From Thermoanaerobaculia bacterium (GTDB taxonomy: Bacteria > Acidobacteriota > Thermoanaerobaculia > Multivoradales > JAHEKO01), in NCBI GenBank assembly GCA_945787635.1, contig CALZIK010000067.1, positions 1 through 57,955 of the forward strand: a stretch of DNA of 57,955 bases, read 5' to 3'. This document shows positions 15,196-24,280 of this stretch, in pieces (position 1 is the stretch's first letter; every line of letters starts with the position of its first letter). Made by a program: the position numbers and the translations under genes. The notes below the pieces were generated by a model. That model saw only the letters and a list, made by a program, of their open reading frames with translations, had not been told where the DNA came from and ran no database searches.

Positions 15196-16801
15196 ACGCC
15201 GGCCGCCAGACCTTGATGCTGCCGCTCTCGGGACACCCGGGGACGGTGTGGAAGAGTTCGAGTCCCCCCGCCTCACCGGCGAAGCCGGCGACGATTTCGT
15301 CGGCGCCATCGCCGTCGAGATCGGCCAGACTCAGGCCGTAGGCGCGACAGCCCAGGCGATTCTGCTGGATCTCCTCGGATTGCTCGAAGATGAACCCTCG
15401 GTCCGGGGCTCCGAGCAGAACCTGGAGCTCCCCGTCCCCGGTCCCGAAGACGACATCCTCCCGGCCGTCGGCGTTCAGGTCTCCGCTGGCGAGACCGTAG
15501 ATTCCGGCGCGACCCGCGACCGAAAACAGCGGGACGCGCTGCCAGGCTTCGTCCTCGCTCGCGAAAAAGGCGTCGACCCCGGTGCGCTGGCCCCGCGGAT
15601 CGCGATGGATGCTGCCGAGGAGGAGGTCCTCGAGCCCGTCGCCGTCGAGATCGGCCGCGGCCACGCCGAAGACGAAAGCGCCAGGCCGCAGGCCGTCGAG
15701 CGCCCGCGGCGCCCAGCCGCCGTCTTCGAGGTGGAGGTTGATGATCTCGTTCAATCCCTGGACCTTGCTCGCCGCCAGGACGTCGACACGCCCGTCGTTG
15801 TCGAAATCGCCCAGGGCGAGTGACTCGCCGAAGTTCCTCGACTGGTCGCCGCGCCGGTCCCAGGTGCCGTCGCCGCGGTTGCGATAGAGCAGCAGCCCGC
15901 GACTATCGGCAGGTGGGTCTGACGCCGCGACGGGCCGCAGAACCGGCCTCGGTCCCTCGCCCAGGACCATCAGATCAATCCAGCCATCGCTATCCCAATC
16001 CACCGCTTCGAGCGCTCGCGACGAGAAGGCTACGGTACCTTCGGCACCCGGGACGGCCAGGCCGATTCCGTCCGACCAGGTTCGAAACCTGCCCTCACCG
16101 TCGCCGACAAAAACCACCGTGCCGCCGAGATGGATCGCCAAGGCCAGATCCATGCGGCCGTCGCGGTTGAAGTCGGCGGCCGACGCGTCTCCGTAGTCGA
16201 ACGCGATGCCGGGAAACTTCGTCTGCCAGCGACTCCAGGATCCGCCGCCCATGTTCAAGAAGATGTTCGGCTCGGGACGGCCCTTTCTGGCGGGACCGAA
16301 GACGATGTCGAGCTTGCCGTCGCCGTTCATATCCTCGAGGTCGAAGCCGTCGCGCCACTGACCCTGCCTCGGTAGTCCGTCGTCGAAAGGAGACAAAACC
16401 AGATGATCGACTACCGGCCACATCGGCGGCTCGTCTGCCGTGACGTCACCGCGTGCCGGTCCGGGAGAAGCCATCCGCGGAGGCACGGAGGGCTCGGGCC
16501 GCACGTAGACCTTCAGGAAGAAACTCTCCTCGGTCTCGTGGTCGATTTCCAAGGGCACACCGAACTGGATTCTGAGTTGGCCGTTCGGCAGCCGCAGGTG
16601 ATCGACTCCCTCTCGGCCCTTGGGGTACTCGACGAGGCGATAGCGCCGCCCCTGGTCGTCGACGTGAGTCTCCGCTTCTTCAACGCCCTCTTCAGGAGCG
16701 GCAGCCGCTTCCGGACCGAGGCCCTCCGCCTGGGGCAGCGCAACGGACGGGGCGAGTATCACCAGGAGCAGGGCGAGCAGGAATCGAAATGGAATCGTCA
16801 T
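15185..16801 (-). CDS. Exported FG-GAP/VCBS-repeat protein
   Basis: A 538-residue exported protein: signal peptide (residues 1-24, ending ALPQA), an N-terminal beta region, then at least seven calcium-binding DxDxDG repeats of the FG-GAP/VCBS type (DMNGDGKLDIVFG, DFNRDGRMDLAL, DWDSDGWIDLMV, DFDNDGRVDVLA, DLDGDGLEDLLLG, DLNADGREDVVFG, DLDGDGADEIVAG), which would fold as an integrin-alpha-like propeller. Such proteins usually act in adhesion or extracellular binding. The ATG at 16801 gives a clean signal peptide; 16822 and 16873 are alternatives. Its 3' end overlaps paralog 2 by 11 bp, so opposing transcription could interfere. Confidence 0.8.
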   Translation of the reverse strand: MTIPFRFLLALLLVILAPSVALPQAEGLGPEAAAAPEEGVEEAETHVDDQGRRYRLVEYPKGREGVDHLRLPNGQLRIQFGVPLEIDHETEESFFLKVYVRPEPSVPPRMASPGPARGDVTADEPPMWPVVDHLVLSPFDDGLPRQGQWRDGFDLEDMNGDGKLDIVFGPARKGRPEPNIFLNMGGGSWSRWQTKFPGIAFDYGDASAADFNRDGRMDLALAIHLGGTVVFVGDGEGRFRTWSDGIGLAVPGAEGTVAFSSRALEAVDWDSDGWIDLMVLGEGPRPVLRPVAASDPPADSRGLLLYRNRGDGTWDRRGDQSRNFGESLALGDFDNDGRVDVLAASKVQGLNEIINLHLEDGGWAPRALDGLRPGAFVFGVAAADLDGDGLEDLLLGSIHRDPRGQRTGVDAFFASEDEAWQRVPLFSVAGRAGIYGLASGDLNADGREDVVFGTGDGELQVLLGAPDRGFIFEQSEEIQQNRLGCRAYGLSLADLDGDGADEIVAGFAGEAGGLELFHTVPGCPESGSIKVWRPASTD

Positions 16802-16966
16802 CGTGTTTCTCGGCTCATCCATGAAGGTGGTCGTGAGAGGCCGAGAGTCTACCGGTTCCTCCTGCCGAATCAATCGGTCTGCTGGTCGGACGCAGCTGCG
16901 CCGAACGGTTGGGCGTGGAGAGAGCCTAGAGTTTTGGCTGAGGGCAGGCTAGGGTCGAACGCGCTC

Positions 16967-16972
16967 TATGTT
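16967..16972 (+). promoter_or_regulatory. -10-like TATGTT ahead of the glycan operon
   Basis: TATGTT ends 6 nt before an in-frame GTG at 16979, with no ribosome binding site between. It would make the first gene of the operon leaderless. Confidence 0.4.
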
Positions 16973-16978
16973 TCGAGT

Positions 16979-17818
16979 GTGGACATGACTCCGGATCTGA
17001 CCGAGCTCGAGCGCCAGTATCGCCTGGAATCCGCGCTGGCCGATCGACTCCGCGCGGCTTCGACGGGGGAGAGGCGCCATCTCTACTCGGAGGTCTACGA
17101 CGAGCTCCACCGGGCGTTTCCCCGGCTTGCCGGTGGTTCCGAGGAGTCGAGGCGGGCTCGGGCCGCGCAACTCGGCCTGGAGCTGCGACTGCTCGAGCCG
17201 TTCCTCGCAGCGTCCGTCCGTTTCGTCGAGTTCGGTGCGGGCGATGGCGAGCTGGCGAGGAGCGTCGCGGGCCGAGTTCGCCACGCCCGGGCCATCGACG
17301 CTTCGACCAGGCTCGAGCCGCGCGGCTCGGATCCTGAGAATCTCGAGCTGATCGTTTCCGGCGATTCGTCCCACGGCCTTCCCGAGCGCTCGATCGATCT
17401 CGCCTATAGCTGTCACTTTGTCGAGCACCTCCAACCCGACGATCTGGGAGAACACCTTCGGGACGTGCGTCGACTGCTCGCGCCGGGAGGTCGCTACGTC
17501 TGCGTCACGCCGAATCGCATTCTCGGTCCCCACGACGTGTCGAAGTACTTCGATAAGGTCGCTTCGGGCCTTCATCTGCGCGAGTACACCCATGGCGAGC
17601 TCCGACGGGAATTCCGACGAGCCGGCTTCGCGCGTATCCGCGTGGTTCGCAAGGTCGGCGCGCCACCTCGTCCGGGGACGACGGTTCCTTACCTCGCGGC
17701 GGAGGTGATCGCCGGCCTGCTACCTCGCACGCTGCGGTTGCGCGTACTGTCCGTACGGCCGGAGCCGTTTCGACTTTTCGAACAGGTCAAGATCTGTGCC
17801 GAACGAGGAAACGACTGA
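16979..17818 (+). CDS. SAM-dependent methyltransferase (class I)
   Basis: A 279-residue soluble protein. The SAM-binding loop is VRFVEFGAGDGELA, the acidic strand that follows is ARAIDAS, and SIDLAYSCHFVEHL plus LRDVRRLLAPGGRYVCVTPN are the post-motifs of a Methyltransf_11-type fold. The substrate is unknown; given its place at the head of a glycosyltransferase operon, it may methylate a sugar or a lipid-linked intermediate. The start could be GTG 16979 (6 nt after a -10-like TATGTT) or ATG 16985; longer frames upstream run antisense to the FG-GAP gene. The next gene starts 6 nt after its stop. Confidence 0.75.
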   Translation: MDMTPDLTELERQYRLESALADRLRAASTGERRHLYSEVYDELHRAFPRLAGGSEESRRARAAQLGLELRLLEPFLAASVRFVEFGAGDGELARSVAGRVRHARAIDASTRLEPRGSDPENLELIVSGDSSHGLPERSIDLAYSCHFVEHLQPDDLGEHLRDVRRLLAPGGRYVCVTPNRILGPHDVSKYFDKVASGLHLREYTHGELRREFRRAGFARIRVVRKVGAPPRPGTTVPYLAAEVIAGLLPRTLRLRVLSVRPEPFRLFEQVKICAERGND

Positions 17819-17824
17819 TAGCTG

Positions 17825-18928
17825 ATGAAGCTCGGCTTCGTATTCGTTCACTACCACACCCCCGACCTGTTGGCGCAATCCGTCACAGCGATTCGCCGGG
17901 AGCTCGAGCGCTCCGGCGCCGCAGGTGATCTCGTGGTTGTCGATAACGGCAGTACGGACGAAGAGCGTCGAGCTCTCGAAGCGCTTCCCGTTCGTGTCCT
18001 CGGGCAGAGTGCCAACCCTGGATATGCCGCAGCGCTCAATCTCGGCATTGCGAATGTCGAGGGGTACGTCGTCTTCCTGATGAATCCGGACGTGATCGTG
18101 CAGCCGGGTTGTGTCGCGGAACTGGTCGCCGCGCTCGACGCCGGGGCCGACGCTGCCGGACCGCGGTTTTTCTGGGACGAAGATCAGACGTTCCTTCTGC
18201 CGCCGACGGAGGAGCGGACGCGGTCCGCGGAGCTGATCGCCAGGCTGGCGACACGGGGAACGTGGCTCGCGAGGTACGCCCGCGGCCGGTGGAGGCGGCA
18301 CGCGCGCCGACATTGGCTCGCCACGGAGCCGATCGAAACGGTATCCCTGAGCGGCGCCCTGCTCGCCGTGCGCCGCGAGGCGTTTGCCGAAGTAGGGGAG
18401 TTCGACGAGGGCTTTCGCCTGTACTATGAAGAGAATGACTGGCTCCTGCGGCTTCGCCGACGGGGGCTGAAGAGCTTGCACGTTCCGGCAGCCGAGGCCG
18501 TTCATTTCTACAACCAGAGCGCAGTGAACGAACCGTCGGCAGCTCAATGGTCCGCCGATTCCCAGCTGCGATTCGAGGGGCGGCACTTTGGGTCCTGGTT
18601 CTCAAAGGTCCTGGCGCTCGTTGAGAAGGCACCGTCAGGCCGTCCCGCGGCGCGGAATCCGAGTACGGCCGAAGTCCCGACGCTTCGTGCTCCCGCGCGC
18701 TCACGCGAGACGGCGCAGTCGCCGTGGGTCGAAGTGTCGCCGTTGGCCAGGGGCTTTCCCGCCGCGGCCGCTCGCATCGACTTCGATCTCGGGGTGTGGC
18801 GATTCCCGATGAACCTCTGGGACCGTCTCGCCCCGGGCGTTTACAGCTTGCGCTTGTGCGCCGAGTCCGGGCGTGAGCTGGTCTGCGCGACGTTTCGCCG
18901 ACCGCGAGAAACTCGAACCGACATATGA
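17825..18928 (+). CDS. Glycosyltransferase family 2 (rhamnosyltransferase-like)
   Basis: A 367-residue protein with a GT2 domain of the WbbL/rhamnosyltransferase style: LVVVDNGSTDE (about 37-47), NPGYAAALNLGI, FLMNPDV (the DxD equivalent), SGALLAVRREAF, and YYEENDWLLRLRRRG, which holds the catalytic-base EEND. The C-terminal 80 residues (after about 285) form an extra beta-type region not needed for the GT fold. It probably adds a deoxyhexose to a surface glycan (inference from the subfamily). Its stop overlaps the next start (ATGA at 18925), so it is co-translated with the large fusion protein. Confidence 0.8.
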   Translation: MKLGFVFVHYHTPDLLAQSVTAIRRELERSGAAGDLVVVDNGSTDEERRALEALPVRVLGQSANPGYAAALNLGIANVEGYVVFLMNPDVIVQPGCVAELVAALDAGADAAGPRFFWDEDQTFLLPPTEERTRSAELIARLATRGTWLARYARGRWRRHARRHWLATEPIETVSLSGALLAVRREAFAEVGEFDEGFRLYYEENDWLLRLRRRGLKSLHVPAAEAVHFYNQSAVNEPSAAQWSADSQLRFEGRHFGSWFSKVLALVEKAPSGRPAARNPSTAEVPTLRAPARSRETAQSPWVEVSPLARGFPAAAARIDFDLGVWRFPMNLWDRLAPGVYSLRLCAESGRELVCATFRRPRETRTDI

Positions 18929-21900
18929 TCGGCGGGCAGGATCAGGATGAGAAAACTATCGAGGCAGCTTTGAGCTCAGAGCGGAGCCCGCTTCGCGGCA
19001 GGGTCGAGTACCATGACGATCGGCTGATCAAGGGCTGGGCTCTCAATCTGGCGTCGCCCCAACGGCCGGTTTCGTTGGAAGTGGTGGAGACCGACCGGGT
19101 GATCCACGAGTTCGAGCCGACGATCTACCGCGGGGACCTCGAGCGCCAGGGGCTGGGTGCCGGGCGCTTCGGCTTCGTCCATTCGGTTCCGCCGGAAGTA
19201 GGCACCAGCAGTGCGGCCTCCCTTCACTTGCGGTTCACCGAGACCGGAAGGGACCTCGAGGGTAGTCCGGTTCAGGTGGGAGCGCACTACGAGGCGAGCC
19301 GCGTGCCCTTCGAGACCACGGACCTGACCGGGAATCGGGTCCTGGTGCTCTCTCCCCATCCGGACGACGAGGCTCTGGCATGCGGTGGGGCGGTTCTCCT
19401 GCACCGGGACGCCAACGATCCGGTCAAGATCGTTTTCATGACGGACGGCTCCCGCGCCGCCCGCGACCGATTAGTCGAGGTCTCGGACTACATCACTCTG
19501 CGTCGCCGGGAAGCTCGAGCGGCATCCGAGGTGCTCGGTACGTCCGACCTCGAGTTCTGGGACTATCCCGACCGGGAGCTGGCCTCCGCGCCCGACGCCG
19601 TCGATCGATTGGCCCGTCTGCTGGACAAGTACCAACCCAGCCTCGTTTACGCTCCATCGCCGCTCGAGTTCCATCCCGATCATCGCGCCGCCGCCGAGAT
19701 TCTCTGGGCGGCCCTCGAGCGCACGCACTCCAGAAGCCAGGTTGCCTTCTACGACTTCAACCGCCCGGTCAATGTCAACACTCTTGTCGACATTAGCGGC
19801 GTCATGACACGCAAGCAGGAGGCCTGCAACGCCTATCGCAGCCAGCTGGCCATCCACCCCTACACCGAGGCCGCGCTGAGCCTCAACCGCTACCGGGCGC
19901 TGACCGTGTCGCCCGCGGTCGAGCATGCCGAGGGCTATTTCGTCACTCCGAGCAGCGAATGCACTGGACGCCCCGTCGATTCGTTTGTGGTGCGCCAGTT
20001 TCTTCCGGCGAGCGGCAGAGGATTGGCGACCCATCCTCTGGTTTCCGTCATCATTCGGACGAAGGATCGCCCTGGGCTTCTGCGTGAAGCGCTTTCGAGC
20101 GTTCTGACCCAGAGCTATCCAAACATCGAGGTCGTGCTGATCAACGACGCGGGCGTCGACGTCTCGGCGATTGTCGAGGAATTCGAGCCCTACGTTCCGA
20201 TTTCCTACCGGATGTTGAAGAAGCCGATCGGGCGAATCGCCGCGGCCAACGAAGGTCTCAGGTGGGCGCGAGGCAAGTACTTCAACTTCCTCGACGACGA
20301 CGACGTGCTCTATCCGAGCCATATCAACAAGTTGGTGACCTATCTCGAGAAGACCGGCGAGCGGCTGGCCTACAGCGATTGCGAGCGCGCCCGGTACCTC
20401 TGGAACGGGGCCGACTTCCAGCTGCGCGACGAGAGGACTCCATTTTTCTGTATCGATTTCGATCGGACTCGCCTCTATCAATCCAACTACATTCCGTTCA
20501 TGACCGCGATCTTTCGGCGCGATCTCGCCGAAGAGGTCGGCGCATTCGATGAAGAGCTCGAGGTTTACGAAGACTGGGATTACTGGATACGCGCCGCCCA
20601 GGTGACCGACTTCGTCAGGTTGCCCGGAGTCACCGCCGAGTACCGGATCTTCGCCGACCACGACTACAAGCCCCACATGGCGGAGATCCGTCACAAGCAC
20701 CGTGAGCTCATCTCCACACCGGCCTTCGCCGACGCCACCTGGGCTCGAATCTCCTGGCTCGAGAGCGAGATTGAAGCGAGCCGCCTCGCCCAAAAAGAGG
20801 CGCACGCGAAGGCGGAAGAGCTGGAAGGCGAGCTCGAGGCTCATCGGCTGGCCGAAGAGGCTCATCGGCTGGCCGAAGAGGCCCATCGGCTGGCCGAAGA
20901 GGAGGAGGTCGCTTCGCTCCGGCGGCAGCTCGATCTGTCGCGACTGCAGTTTCAGATGGTCACGGATTCGTTCTCCTGGCGACTGACACGGATCGTTCCG
21001 GCGCCGGTGAGAAAGCTCCTGCGCCGGGGCTTGCACAAGCTGAGGCCTGGACGAGGGAAGGGCGAAGGCCCGAACGAACCGGCCAACTCCGACGAGAAAA
21101 CGACGGCCGAGCCGGAATCCGTTGCGGCGGCGTCCTCGCCGACGAGGGAGCGGCACCTGGCCGTCGCCGAACCGCACGAGATCGGGATCCGCTCCTACAG
21201 ATCCGGTGACGAAAAGCAGATTCTCGAGCTGTTTTCCACCTGTTTCGGCCGCCGGCGCACACTAGAAGAGTGGAGCTGGAAGTATCGCGACAACCCCTAC
21301 GGCCAGTTGCAGATCAGCATGGCCTTCAGCCCGGATGGCGAGCTCCTGGCGCATTACAGCGCCTACCCGTGCAGGTTCATCGACGCGACCTCCGGCTCTG
21401 CGAGAAGCATCACGGCCCTTCAGATCGGCGACACCATGACTCTTCCCCGGGCTCGCAATCTGGGGAGTCGCAAAACCAACCTGCTGAACCGGGTCGTTCA
21501 TCACCACTTCGCGCAGTTCAGCGAAGGACGCGTCGGATTCAACTTCGGCTTCAACACCGGCAAGATCCAGCGCTACTATCTAAAGCTCGTTCCGGGTAGC
21601 CAGTTTCTCGAGGCCGCACCGTACCGGGTGCTTCCCGAGAGCCGGATGGCAAGTCTGCAGGAATCGGATGACTCGAGGCGGGGAGGCTACCGGGTCGAGC
21701 GAGTCAACCAGGTTGGCTCGAATTGGGACGACTTTTTCAAACGGCTGCTTCCCGAGTACCGATTCCTGGTCGAGCGGGATGCTCGATATGTGCGCTGGCG
21801 CTATCTCGAGTGCCCCGAGCACGACTACCGGGTCTATGCGGTTTCGCTCGGCGGCCGGCTGGTCGGTTGGAGCGTGTTCAAGAGAACCGACGATGCCCTG

Positions 21901-22176
21901 GCTTGGGGCGATGCGCTCTTTGACCCGCGGCATCCGGATGCCGCACAGGCGGTTCTCGCCCATGCTCTCTCGGAAGCTGCACGCGTGAAGCGAGTCGAGG
22001 GATGGTTCCCGAAGAACCCACACTGGTGGCATGAAGCGCTCGAATATTTGGGTTTCGAGTCGCGACCCGAGCCCCGAGACCTGGGCATGATCTTTTTGGC
22101 TTTCGAGGAGCCGGATCCGATGGAGCGCTTCCGTTCCCATCTCTACTACACGATGGGCGACGGTGACCTCTTCTGA
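18925..22176 (+). CDS. Multidomain PIG-L deacetylase / GT2 / coiled-coil / acetyltransferase fusion
   Basis: A 1083-residue soluble protein with at least five parts. Residues about 20-130: a beta module with the GWALN...DLERQGLG...FGF pattern often attached to glycan enzymes. About 138-330: a PIG-L/LmbE Zn deacetylase (LSPHPDDEALACGG, then FHPDHRAAAE supplying the third metal ligand). About 372-610: a GT2 domain (VSVIIRTKDRPG, FLDDDDVLYP). About 611-675: a charged coiled coil with three 7-residue repeats (AHRLAEE). About 750-1083: a GNAT-type acyltransferase region (IRSYRSGDEKQILELF, WSWKYRDNPYG, YVRWRY). Deacetylating, glycosylating and acylating activities would act on the same glycan in one polypeptide. 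It overlaps both neighbours, and its 3' end overlaps the radical SAM start. Confidence 0.85.
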   Translation: MIGGQDQDEKTIEAALSSERSPLRGRVEYHDDRLIKGWALNLASPQRPVSLEVVETDRVIHEFEPTIYRGDLERQGLGAGRFGFVHSVPPEVGTSSAASLHLRFTETGRDLEGSPVQVGAHYEASRVPFETTDLTGNRVLVLSPHPDDEALACGGAVLLHRDANDPVKIVFMTDGSRAARDRLVEVSDYITLRRREARAASEVLGTSDLEFWDYPDRELASAPDAVDRLARLLDKYQPSLVYAPSPLEFHPDHRAAAEILWAALERTHSRSQVAFYDFNRPVNVNTLVDISGVMTRKQEACNAYRSQLAIHPYTEAALSLNRYRALTVSPAVEHAEGYFVTPSSECTGRPVDSFVVRQFLPASGRGLATHPLVSVIIRTKDRPGLLREALSSVLTQSYPNIEVVLINDAGVDVSAIVEEFEPYVPISYRMLKKPIGRIAAANEGLRWARGKYFNFLDDDDVLYPSHINKLVTYLEKTGERLAYSDCERARYLWNGADFQLRDERTPFFCIDFDRTRLYQSNYIPFMTAIFRRDLAEEVGAFDEELEVYEDWDYWIRAAQVTDFVRLPGVTAEYRIFADHDYKPHMAEIRHKHRELISTPAFADATWARISWLESEIEASRLAQKEAHAKAEELEGELEAHRLAEEAHRLAEEAHRLAEEEEVASLRRQLDLSRLQFQMVTDSFSWRLTRIVPAPVRKLLRRGLHKLRPGRGKGEGPNEPANSDEKTTAEPESVAAASSPTRERHLAVAEPHEIGIRSYRSGDEKQILELFSTCFGRRRTLEEWSWKYRDNPYGQLQISMAFSPDGELLAHYSAYPCRFIDATSGSARSITALQIGDTMTLPRARNLGSRKTNLLNRVVHHHFAQFSEGRVGFNFGFNTGKIQRYYLKLVPGSQFLEAAPYRVLPESRMASLQESDDSRRGGYRVERVNQVGSNWDDFFKRLLPEYRFLVERDARYVRWRYLECPEHDYRVYAVSLGGRLVGWSVFKRTDDALAWGDALFDPRHPDAAQAVLAHALSEAARVKRVEGWFPKNPHWWHEALEYLGFESRPEPRDLGMIFLAFEEPDPMERFRSHLYYTMGDGDLF
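20836..20898 (+). repeat. Three tandem 21-bp in-frame repeats (AHRLAEE heptads)
   Basis: The 21-bp unit beginning GAGGCTCATCGGC repeats at 20836-20856, 20857-20877 and 20878-20898, with one base change in the third copy. It encodes heptads of the coiled coil, so unit changes would lengthen or shorten the linker without a frameshift. Confidence 0.9.
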
Positions 22177-23263
22177 GCCCGGCACCATGGGAGTGATTCG
22201 GCCAGAGCCCTTTCTCCATTTCGAGTCCGAGGTCATCTACAACCCGCTTACGGACCGGCGACTCACCGGCACGGATCGCGGCTATGAGGAGTTGCTCGCG
22301 CTTCGCTCGGGAGCGGGGAGCCTCGAGGGGATCGCCGGCGAGCTTCTGGCTGCGTTGAAAGACGAAGGGTGGCTGGTCGGCGATCTCGGAGGAGACGGCG
22401 CCCGGCGCTTTCGCCTCAAGTACGTCTCGATGGAGGCCAACGTCAACTGTAACCAGGCGTGCTACTTCTGTCCGGTCTCGACGGATCCTCGAGCCGACCA
22501 CAACATGACGATGGAGTTCTACGAAGCCATCGTCGGTCAGCTCGCGCGTCACAAGGAGACGATCGAGGCGGTGTCGATGGTCCACTACAACGAGCCGACG
22601 GCCGACCGGCTGTTTCTCGATCGCCTTGCGGTGCTCGGTCGCTACGGGCTCGCCGCCGCCGTCCTGACCAACGGCACCGGCCTTACGCCCAGGCGTGTCG
22701 ATACGATCATTGCCTCCGGCGGTCTGCGCTTCCTGTCGGTCAATCTCTCGACGCTCGATCGCGAGCGCTACGCCCAGGACAGGGGCGGAGATCATCTTGA
22801 TCTCGTCCTGCGGCACCTCGACTACGTCAAGGACCTCGAGATCGCCGAGCACATGGAGATCGTGGTGCTGGGCCGCGGCGATGCTCACCATCGAGACGAC
22901 ACCGCAGCCATTGCGTTGCGGTTTGCCGGCAGCAGATTCGAGATCAAGTCGTACGAGGTCATGGATCGCGCGGGCAACGTGCCCCTGGGGCTCAAGCCGG
23001 CGACGCCGTTTCGGCGCCTCTGCGGCTGCGAGCAGACCGGCTCGCGCCCGCTCCAGTGGGTGCACATCACGCCTCACGGCAAATGCGTGTTGTGCTGCCA
23101 GGATTACCACGACAAGTACGTCGTGGGTGACTTGAACGAGCAGACCCTGGAGGAGATCCTCTCCGGACCCGAGATGGCGCGGATGCGCAAGTGGGTCTAT
23201 GGGCTGGAAGAGGCCCCTGACGACTTCATCTGCCGAAGCTGCATCTATGCTCGAAGCGAGTAG
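22163..23263 (+). CDS. Radical SAM protein with SPASM-like C-terminus
   Basis: A 366-residue radical SAM enzyme. The 4Fe-4S/SAM motif is C96-x3-C100-x2-C103 (CNQACYFCP). A C-terminal Cys set (LCGC, GKCVLCCQDY, FICRSC) with HITPHGKCVLCC...VVGDLNEQTLEEI is typical of SPASM/twitch auxiliary-cluster domains. The N-terminal 80 residues (FHFESEVIYNPLTDRRL...DEGWLV) resemble a PqqD/RRE-like module (inference, by pattern only). SPASM enzymes modify peptides, proteins or sugars; here the setting is glycan biosynthesis. GTG 22163 overlaps the previous gene by 14 nt; ATG 22187 is an alternative start. Confidence 0.8.
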   Translation: MTSSEPGTMGVIRPEPFLHFESEVIYNPLTDRRLTGTDRGYEELLALRSGAGSLEGIAGELLAALKDEGWLVGDLGGDGARRFRLKYVSMEANVNCNQACYFCPVSTDPRADHNMTMEFYEAIVGQLARHKETIEAVSMVHYNEPTADRLFLDRLAVLGRYGLAAAVLTNGTGLTPRRVDTIIASGGLRFLSVNLSTLDRERYAQDRGGDHLDLVLRHLDYVKDLEIAEHMEIVVLGRGDAHHRDDTAAIALRFAGSRFEIKSYEVMDRAGNVPLGLKPATPFRRLCGCEQTGSRPLQWVHITPHGKCVLCCQDYHDKYVVGDLNEQTLEEILSGPEMARMRKWVYGLEEAPDDFICRSCIYARSE

Positions 23264-23296
23264 TCGCGGTTCGACGCCCGCAGGATCCGTCGGCGC

Positions 23297-24280
23297 GTGA
23301 AGCCTCGGATCTACTATCTGGTGCCCGACAGCGATGCACCCAGCTGGGGGATCGGCCTTCTGTACCATCACGTGCGATTGCTCCGTGAGCTCGGTTTCGA
23401 GGCTCGCGTCCTTCATCACCAAGCATCCTTCGGCCTGACCTGGCTCGACGTCGAGGTGCCGATTCGCTATGTCGACGACGCGAGCTTTCAGCCGGGAGCA
23501 ACGGACATCGTGGTGATTCCCGAGGTCCTCGCCCGCACAGCGGACCTGGCCTCGTTGCCGCCGCGCAGGGTCGTTTTCGTGCAGGGCAGCTTCCTCATTC
23601 TGAGTCGCGGCGAGGAGGCGTTTGACTACCGGGACCTAGGCTTCGAGGCTGCTCTCGCGGTCCTGCCGCACGTGCGCGACATCGTAAGCCGGCACTACGG
23701 ACTTGTGCCGGCAGTGGTGCCGCCGTTCATCGCGCCGTACTTCTTCGCCGGCGAGGCCGAGCTCGAGCGCCGGCGGGATCGGCGGGTGCTGCTGGTGGGG
23801 AAGCCCGAGTATCTGCAGGCGGGCTATCTCGACTACGAGATTGCTCGCAAGCTGCTGCAGCGACACTTTGGACGTCTCGAAACCCGCGGCGAGGAGCCCT
23901 GGGAGCTGGTCGAGCTCGTGGGCAGGTCGCACCGCCAGGTGGCGGAGCTGATGCGCAGATCCGAGTACCTGATCAATCTCAACACCCTCGAGGCGTTCAA
24001 TACGACCGTGCCCGAGGCGATGGCCGCCGGTTGCGTCCCGATCTGCTACGAGGCCTACGGCGGACGCGATTTCCTGGAGGCCGGCCGCAACGCCTACGTC
24101 TTCCAGAACAACTACATCTATCCGCTGGTCGAGAAGGTGCTCGAGCTCACCGAGCGCCGTGACGAGCTGGCGGATCAGCTGGGTGAGATTCGGCGTGCAG
24201 GGTGGACGACGGCCGGCCGCTATCAAGAGAAGGACACGGCGCGGGCGCTCGACGCCTTCTATACCAGGCTCCTAGCCTGA
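23297..24280 (+). CDS. Glycosyltransferase (GT-B, family 1/4-like)
   Basis: A 327-residue protein with a GT-B layout: an N-terminal Rossmann half beginning RIYYLVPDSDAPSWGIGLLYHHVRLLRELGFEA-type, and a C-terminal nucleotide-sugar half with LINLNTLEAFNTTVPEAMAAGCVPICY, which holds the E-x7-E signature of GT1/GT4 enzymes, then GGRDFLEAGRNAYVF. It lacks membrane segments. Donor and acceptor are unknown. It begins with GTG 33 nt after the radical SAM gene, and its stop overlaps the next ATG (ATGs share 24278-24282), so it belongs to the same operon. Confidence 0.75.
   Translation: MKPRIYYLVPDSDAPSWGIGLLYHHVRLLRELGFEARVLHHQASFGLTWLDVEVPIRYVDDASFQPGATDIVVIPEVLARTADLASLPPRRVVFVQGSFLILSRGEEAFDYRDLGFEAALAVLPHVRDIVSRHYGLVPAVVPPFIAPYFFAGEAELERRRDRRVLLVGKPEYLQAGYLDYEIARKLLQRHFGRLETRGEEPWELVELVGRSHRQVAELMRRSEYLINLNTLEAFNTTVPEAMAAGCVPICYEAYGGRDFLEAGRNAYVFQNNYIYPLVEKVLELTERRDELADQLGEIRRAGWTTAGRYQEKDTARALDAFYTRLLA

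Noticed and set aside
20836-20898. The 21-bp tandem repeats as a CRISPR or mobile-element mark
   Set aside because: They are contiguous, in frame and encode coiled-coil heptads; there are no spacers.
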